Of a stretch of 18,823 nucleotides of DNA, positions 16,485-18,823 are shown piece after piece (within the stretch, counting starts at the first letter, position 1; every line of letters starts with the position of its first letter). The position numbers and the translations under genes were made by a program. The stretch spans positions 1 through 18,823 of the forward strand of contig PLMF01000320.1 in the NCBI GenBank assembly GCA_003142355.1, in the 5' to 3' direction. Below the pieces are notes generated by a model. That model saw only the letters and a list, made by a program, of their open reading frames with translations. It did not search any database and was not told the DNA's origin. Source of the stretch: Bryobacterales bacterium. Its GTDB lineage: Bacteria > Acidobacteriota > Terriglobia > Bryobacterales > Bryobacteraceae.

Positions 16485-17582
16485 ATGATTGCGGACCGGG
16501 TCAAGCTCGCGCGACGTAAGGCCGGGCTTTCGCTGCGTGACCTGTCGGCGGCGATGAACCACAAGGTGACGGCCCAGGCCATCGGCAAATATGAGCGCGG
16601 CGAAGACGTGCCGAGTTCCGGCGTCCTGTCAGCCCTTGCCAAGGCGCTTGGTGTCTCGCTCAGCTACCTGATGGATACCGGAGGCATCGTGCTGGCGGGA
16701 GTCGAATTCCGGACCAAGGCGAATACGACCGCGCGCGATCGCGCCCATGTGGAAACCGAGGTCCTCGAATGGATCGAGCGCTACCTGCAGATTGAACTCG
16801 TTCTAGATCTCAACGGCGCGGAATGGCAGTGCCCCATGCCATGCCCGGTGAAACTGCGCGAGGTGACTGACGCCGAAAAGCTGGCCAATGACGTCCGCGA
16901 GGAATGGAAGCTCGGCGCCGATCCGATTCCCAACATGACCGAACTGCTGGAAGAAAAGGGCCTCAAGGTTCTGACGGTATCGTTGCCGGAACGAGTGTCG
17001 GGATTCACTTGTCTTGTCGGGCGAGGGGAGGGGCAGTCGGATCTTCCCGTGATCGTGGTGAATAACAGTTTCCCGCTCGAACGGCGCAGATTGACCCTTG
17101 TGCACGAGTTGGCGCATCGCCTCATTGACACCAACAGTCTGGACGAGAAGGAAGAGGAGAAGGCGGCCACGCTGTTCGCCGGCGCTTTCCTCATGCCGCG
17201 CGAGCATCTTCTGCGCGAGGTCGGCAAGAACCGTAACGCGCTGGGCTACAAGGAACTCATCGACCTGAAGCGGTTGTACCGTGTCAGCGGCATGGCCCTG
17301 CTGATGCGGCTCCGGCAGGTTGGCGTTATCAGCGAGTCCACGCTGGTCTATGCCTTTCAGTCCACCGCCCGGGGCTGGCGCACCCGGGAACCTGTGGAAC
17401 TAGAGCCGGAGCAGCACCGCGGGCAGTGGGAGCGCGCGCTTAGATTCGAACGGCTGTGCTACCGGGCGCTGGCCGAAGGGCTGATTTCCCTGACCAAGGG
17501 CGCCGAACTCCTGCGCCTGCCTGTCTCCGAAGTGGAGGCCGGGCTGAAAGGTCCGCAAACCACCGATGCGGATCATCATTAG
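16485..17582 (+). CDS. XRE-family HTH protein with ImmA/IrrE (DUF955) metallopeptidase domain, putative antitoxin
   Basis: The predicted protein has 365 residues. Residues 5-63 form an XRE helix-turn-helix (RVKLARRKAGLSLRDLSAAM, TAQAIGKYERGEDVPSSGVL, LAKALGVSLSYLM). Residues about 128-245 are the ImmA/IrrE zinc-peptidase domain with HELAH at 207-211 and a probable third ligand Glu225 before ATLFAGAFLMP. All catalytic residues are present, so it may be an active protease. Residues 250-360 add a helical extension. Proteins with this fusion (COG2856) next to a PIN protein have been proposed as antitoxins of type II modules. The ribosome site AAAGGAG (16473-16479) is five bases before the ATG. 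It overlaps the next gene by 17 bases and is preceded by a promoter/operator, consistent with autoregulation. Confidence 0.9.
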   Translation: MIADRVKLARRKAGLSLRDLSAAMNHKVTAQAIGKYERGEDVPSSGVLSALAKALGVSLSYLMDTGGIVLAGVEFRTKANTTARDRAHVETEVLEWIERYLQIELVLDLNGAEWQCPMPCPVKLREVTDAEKLANDVREEWKLGADPIPNMTELLEEKGLKVLTVSLPERVSGFTCLVGRGEGQSDLPVIVVNNSFPLERRRLTLVHELAHRLIDTNSLDEKEEEKAATLFAGAFLMPREHLLREVGKNRNALGYKELIDLKRLYRVSGMALLMRLRQVGVISESTLVYAFQSTARGWRTREPVELEPEQHRGQWERALRFERLCYRALAEGLISLTKGAELLRLPVSEVEAGLKGPQTTDADHH

Positions 17583-18075
17583 TGACAGCAGTTGCCTAAT
17601 TGATCTCAGGAAGGGCTCCTTGCTGGAAGCCTTTCTGCGGCTCCCCTATGAGTTTCTGATTCCGAACACGCTATTCGAGGAAGAACTGCTGAAGTTCACC
17701 GACGCCCAGAAGCGGGTGCTCCTTCAAGGTGGATTAAAGATCATAGACCTTCCCGGCGAACGGGTTCTGCGGGCGCAGCAAGTCATCAGGCAGGTGCCGC
17801 ACCTCTCCGTCCATGATGGACTCGCCTTTGCCCTTGCAGAGAGTCACCCCGGCAGCGTTCTTCTTAGCGGCGACCGCGCACTTCGCAAACTCGCGTCCGA
17901 ACACGAAATCGAGGTACACGGCATTCTATGGATACTGGATGAGATTCATCGGTGCAAGCTCGCAACCGCATCCAATCTGGTCTCCGTGCTGACGTCGTTC
18001 TCGGCTGACACGACAGTGCGCTTGCCTCGCAAGGAGGTTGCGCTTTATATCAGGCGATACGAGAAATTGAAATAG
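17566..18075 (+). CDS. PIN-domain ribonuclease, putative toxin
   Basis: The predicted protein has 169 residues. It starts MRIIISDSSCLIDL, a PIN-domain first strand with Asp7. Other acidic active-site candidates are Glu38-Glu40 in LFEEELL, Asp84 in SVHDGLAFALA and Asp103 in LLSGDRALRKLA, the usual four-acid arrangement for a Mg2+-dependent RNase. Length and order fit the COG2402/PIN-like toxins partnered with XRE-ImmA proteins. The start codon lies inside the 3' end of the upstream gene in another frame (17-base overlap), so translation is probably coupled; the nearest ribosome-like sequence is weak. The C-terminal 40 residues are basic. The target RNA cannot be read from the sequence. Confidence 0.85.
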   Translation: MRIIISDSSCLIDLRKGSLLEAFLRLPYEFLIPNTLFEEELLKFTDAQKRVLLQGGLKIIDLPGERVLRAQQVIRQVPHLSVHDGLAFALAESHPGSVLLSGDRALRKLASEHEIEVHGILWILDEIHRCKLATASNLVSVLTSFSADTTVRLPRKEVALYIRRYEKLK

Positions 18076-18310
18076 CGCCGCATCGACGCCCCTTCACGAC
18101 CAAAACTCAATGTCCGTGTGCCCGTCCGGACTGCATCGTTTTTTCCGCACTTCATACGACGAATTGATTACGACGCGGCGTGTCTCTTGCGTCGGGTATC
18201 GGAGTAGCGACACTGCACATGCACGGCAACAAGATACGGGCGGCGTGTCAAAAGATCTGGCTCATGGCGCACTGGCGCCGCGCTATTCACGGAATTCTTG
18301 GGGGTCAGAA

Positions 18311-18328
18311 TGAACACAGCGGTGTTCA
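18311..18328. repeat. perfect 7-bp palindrome with 4-base centre
   Basis: TGAACAC (18311-18317) and GTGTTCA (18322-18328) are exact reverse complements around AGCG. It could be a hairpin or a site for a dimeric DNA-binding protein. No -35/-10 pair or gene start is adjacent, so its role is open. Confidence 0.4.
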
Positions 18329-18692
18329 GTGTTTGCTCTTGCATGGCAGGAGTGTCCTCAACCCCGGATTACTCCCGACAAGTCGGCTTGGCTACGGTAA
18401 TGGGCCAAACGTGGCCAGTTGACGCATTACGCCCGTTGCTCACATGTGGCAACTGATTGATAAACTCTCCCTGACGCCGCAGGCCCCACCGCTCCCGTAG
18501 GCAACGCCAAGCCTACTGTAATAGGCCTCCTCTCCAGCCTTCCCGTGGCCCCTGATTTTGTCTGTCCGGCGCCGCGGAACCGAGCAAACCTTTTTCAGTC
18601 ACGCCCAACCTCACAGAATTTTCCAAGCCCCCTCAATAACTTACGGCCTTCGCCCCCGTCCGGGCAAAGTTCGCCTGCTACAGTAGTTGTCA

Positions 18693-18728
18693 AAAGGGCA
18701 GTCCCTTCCGGGCTGCCCTTTACTTTTT
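18693..18728 (+). terminator. intrinsic terminator or attenuator hairpin
   Basis: AAAGGGCAGTCC (18693-18704) pairs with GGGCTGCCCTTT (18710-18721), giving a 12-bp stem with one G-U pair and the loop CTTCC, followed by ACTTTTT on the plus strand. This is the best rho-independent signal in the window. It lies only 40 bases before the start of the last gene. It may therefore end upstream transcription, or act as an attenuator if the promoter for the last gene is upstream of it. Confidence 0.7.
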
Positions 18729-18767
18729 CTAACGAAGGTCTCCAGACCTGCCAGGAAAGGCCCTTTT

Positions 18768-18823
18768 ATGCGCACTCAGAAGCAGATCGCCGCCTCCCGT
18801 GAGAACGGAGGCAAGTCCCACGG
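18768..18823 (+). CDS. N-terminus of a conserved hypothetical protein (partial)
   Basis: Eighteen codons are visible, reading MRTQKQIAASRENGGKSH, and the gene continues past the window. A GGAAAGG ribosome site (18754-18760) is seven bases before the ATG. Short starts of the form M-x-T-x-x-Q-I-x-A-x-R-x-N-x-x-x-S-x-G are known from a family of proteins of unknown function that is often present in several copies in acidobacteria and continues with a GPxTPEGKA-like segment. The match rests on the first residues only. The preceding hairpin may control it. Confidence 0.6.
   Translation, partial: MRTQKQIAASRENGGKSH

Larger units (their letters stand above)
18076..18767 (+). other. gene-poor stretch before the last gene
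   Basis: About 690 bases contain no frame with family resemblance or a good ribosome site; the three short open frames here look like chance. Visible structure includes a palindrome at 18311-18328, an inverted repeat GTAGGC/GCCTAC at 18497-18516 with a partly overlapping GCCTA/TAGGC pair (18511-18527), and a terminator-like hairpin at 18693-18728. Confidence 0.5.

Noticed and set aside
18110..18422. Two overlapping short open frames after the PIN gene
   Set aside because: No ribosome site, no family resemblance and typical chance composition.
18545..18767. Open frame running into the last gene from upstream
   Set aside because: It crosses the terminator hairpin and is in a different frame from the supported start at 18768, which has a good ribosome site.

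Overview
The window looks like a chromosomal segment of a high-GC soil-type bacterium. It is most likely an acidobacterium of the Bryobacterales/Solibacter type. This is inferred from four things: an Oar-like TonB-dependent receptor with an N-terminal carboxypeptidase-regulatory-like domain, secreted enzymes carrying Gly/Arg/Pro-rich inserts, a GH54 enzyme with a lamin-tail tail, and the start of a protein of the 'MRTQKQIAASRENG' type. No rRNA, tRNA or CRISPR array was seen.

Left part (1-8.4 kb): the 3' end of a small membrane protein gene (1-176) is followed by a gene-free stretch with two strong hairpins (177-629). Next comes a minus-strand gene for a secreted GH54 alpha-L-arabinofuranosidase of 1153 residues. 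Its catalytic domain is followed by a NEW3-like domain and by a lamin-tail domain that appears to be split by long repeat insertions. Upstream of it, on the same strand, lies the promoter-bearing 5' remnant of another secreted protein gene, possibly a second arabinofuranosidase. Two plus-strand paralogous CE1-type esterases follow, and their leaders and signal peptides are nearly the same. A convergent aldo/keto reductase gene closes this part.

Middle (8.4-12.3 kb): a 1193-residue outer-membrane receptor gene is transcribed leftwards from a clear TTGACA-17-TATACC promoter whose spacer carries a palindrome, so repression by a bound regulator is plausible. Together with GH54, the esterases and the reductase this suggests a locus for taking apart and importing arabinose-rich, esterified plant polysaccharide. 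The substrate is an inference.

Right part (12.3-18.8 kb): two multi-pass GT-C-type membrane glycosyltransferase candidates are separated by a structured palindromic element of about 240 bp with 14-bp inverted ends. One is a TMTC-like protein with eight 35-residue TPRs; the other is GT87/DUF2029. Next is a two-gene toxin-antitoxin-like module, an XRE-HTH/ImmA-type zinc peptidase overlapping a PIN-domain nuclease by 17 nt. Its promoter's -10 box lies inside a perfect 9-bp inverted repeat, which points to autoregulation. The last 0.7 kb is gene-poor, with a palindrome and a strong terminator/attenuator hairpin just before the truncated final gene.

The most notable items are the XRE-ImmA/PIN module with its operator, the split lamin-tail architecture of the GH54 enzyme, the bacterial TMTC-like protein, and the palindromic element that provides the stop codon of the TMTC-like gene.
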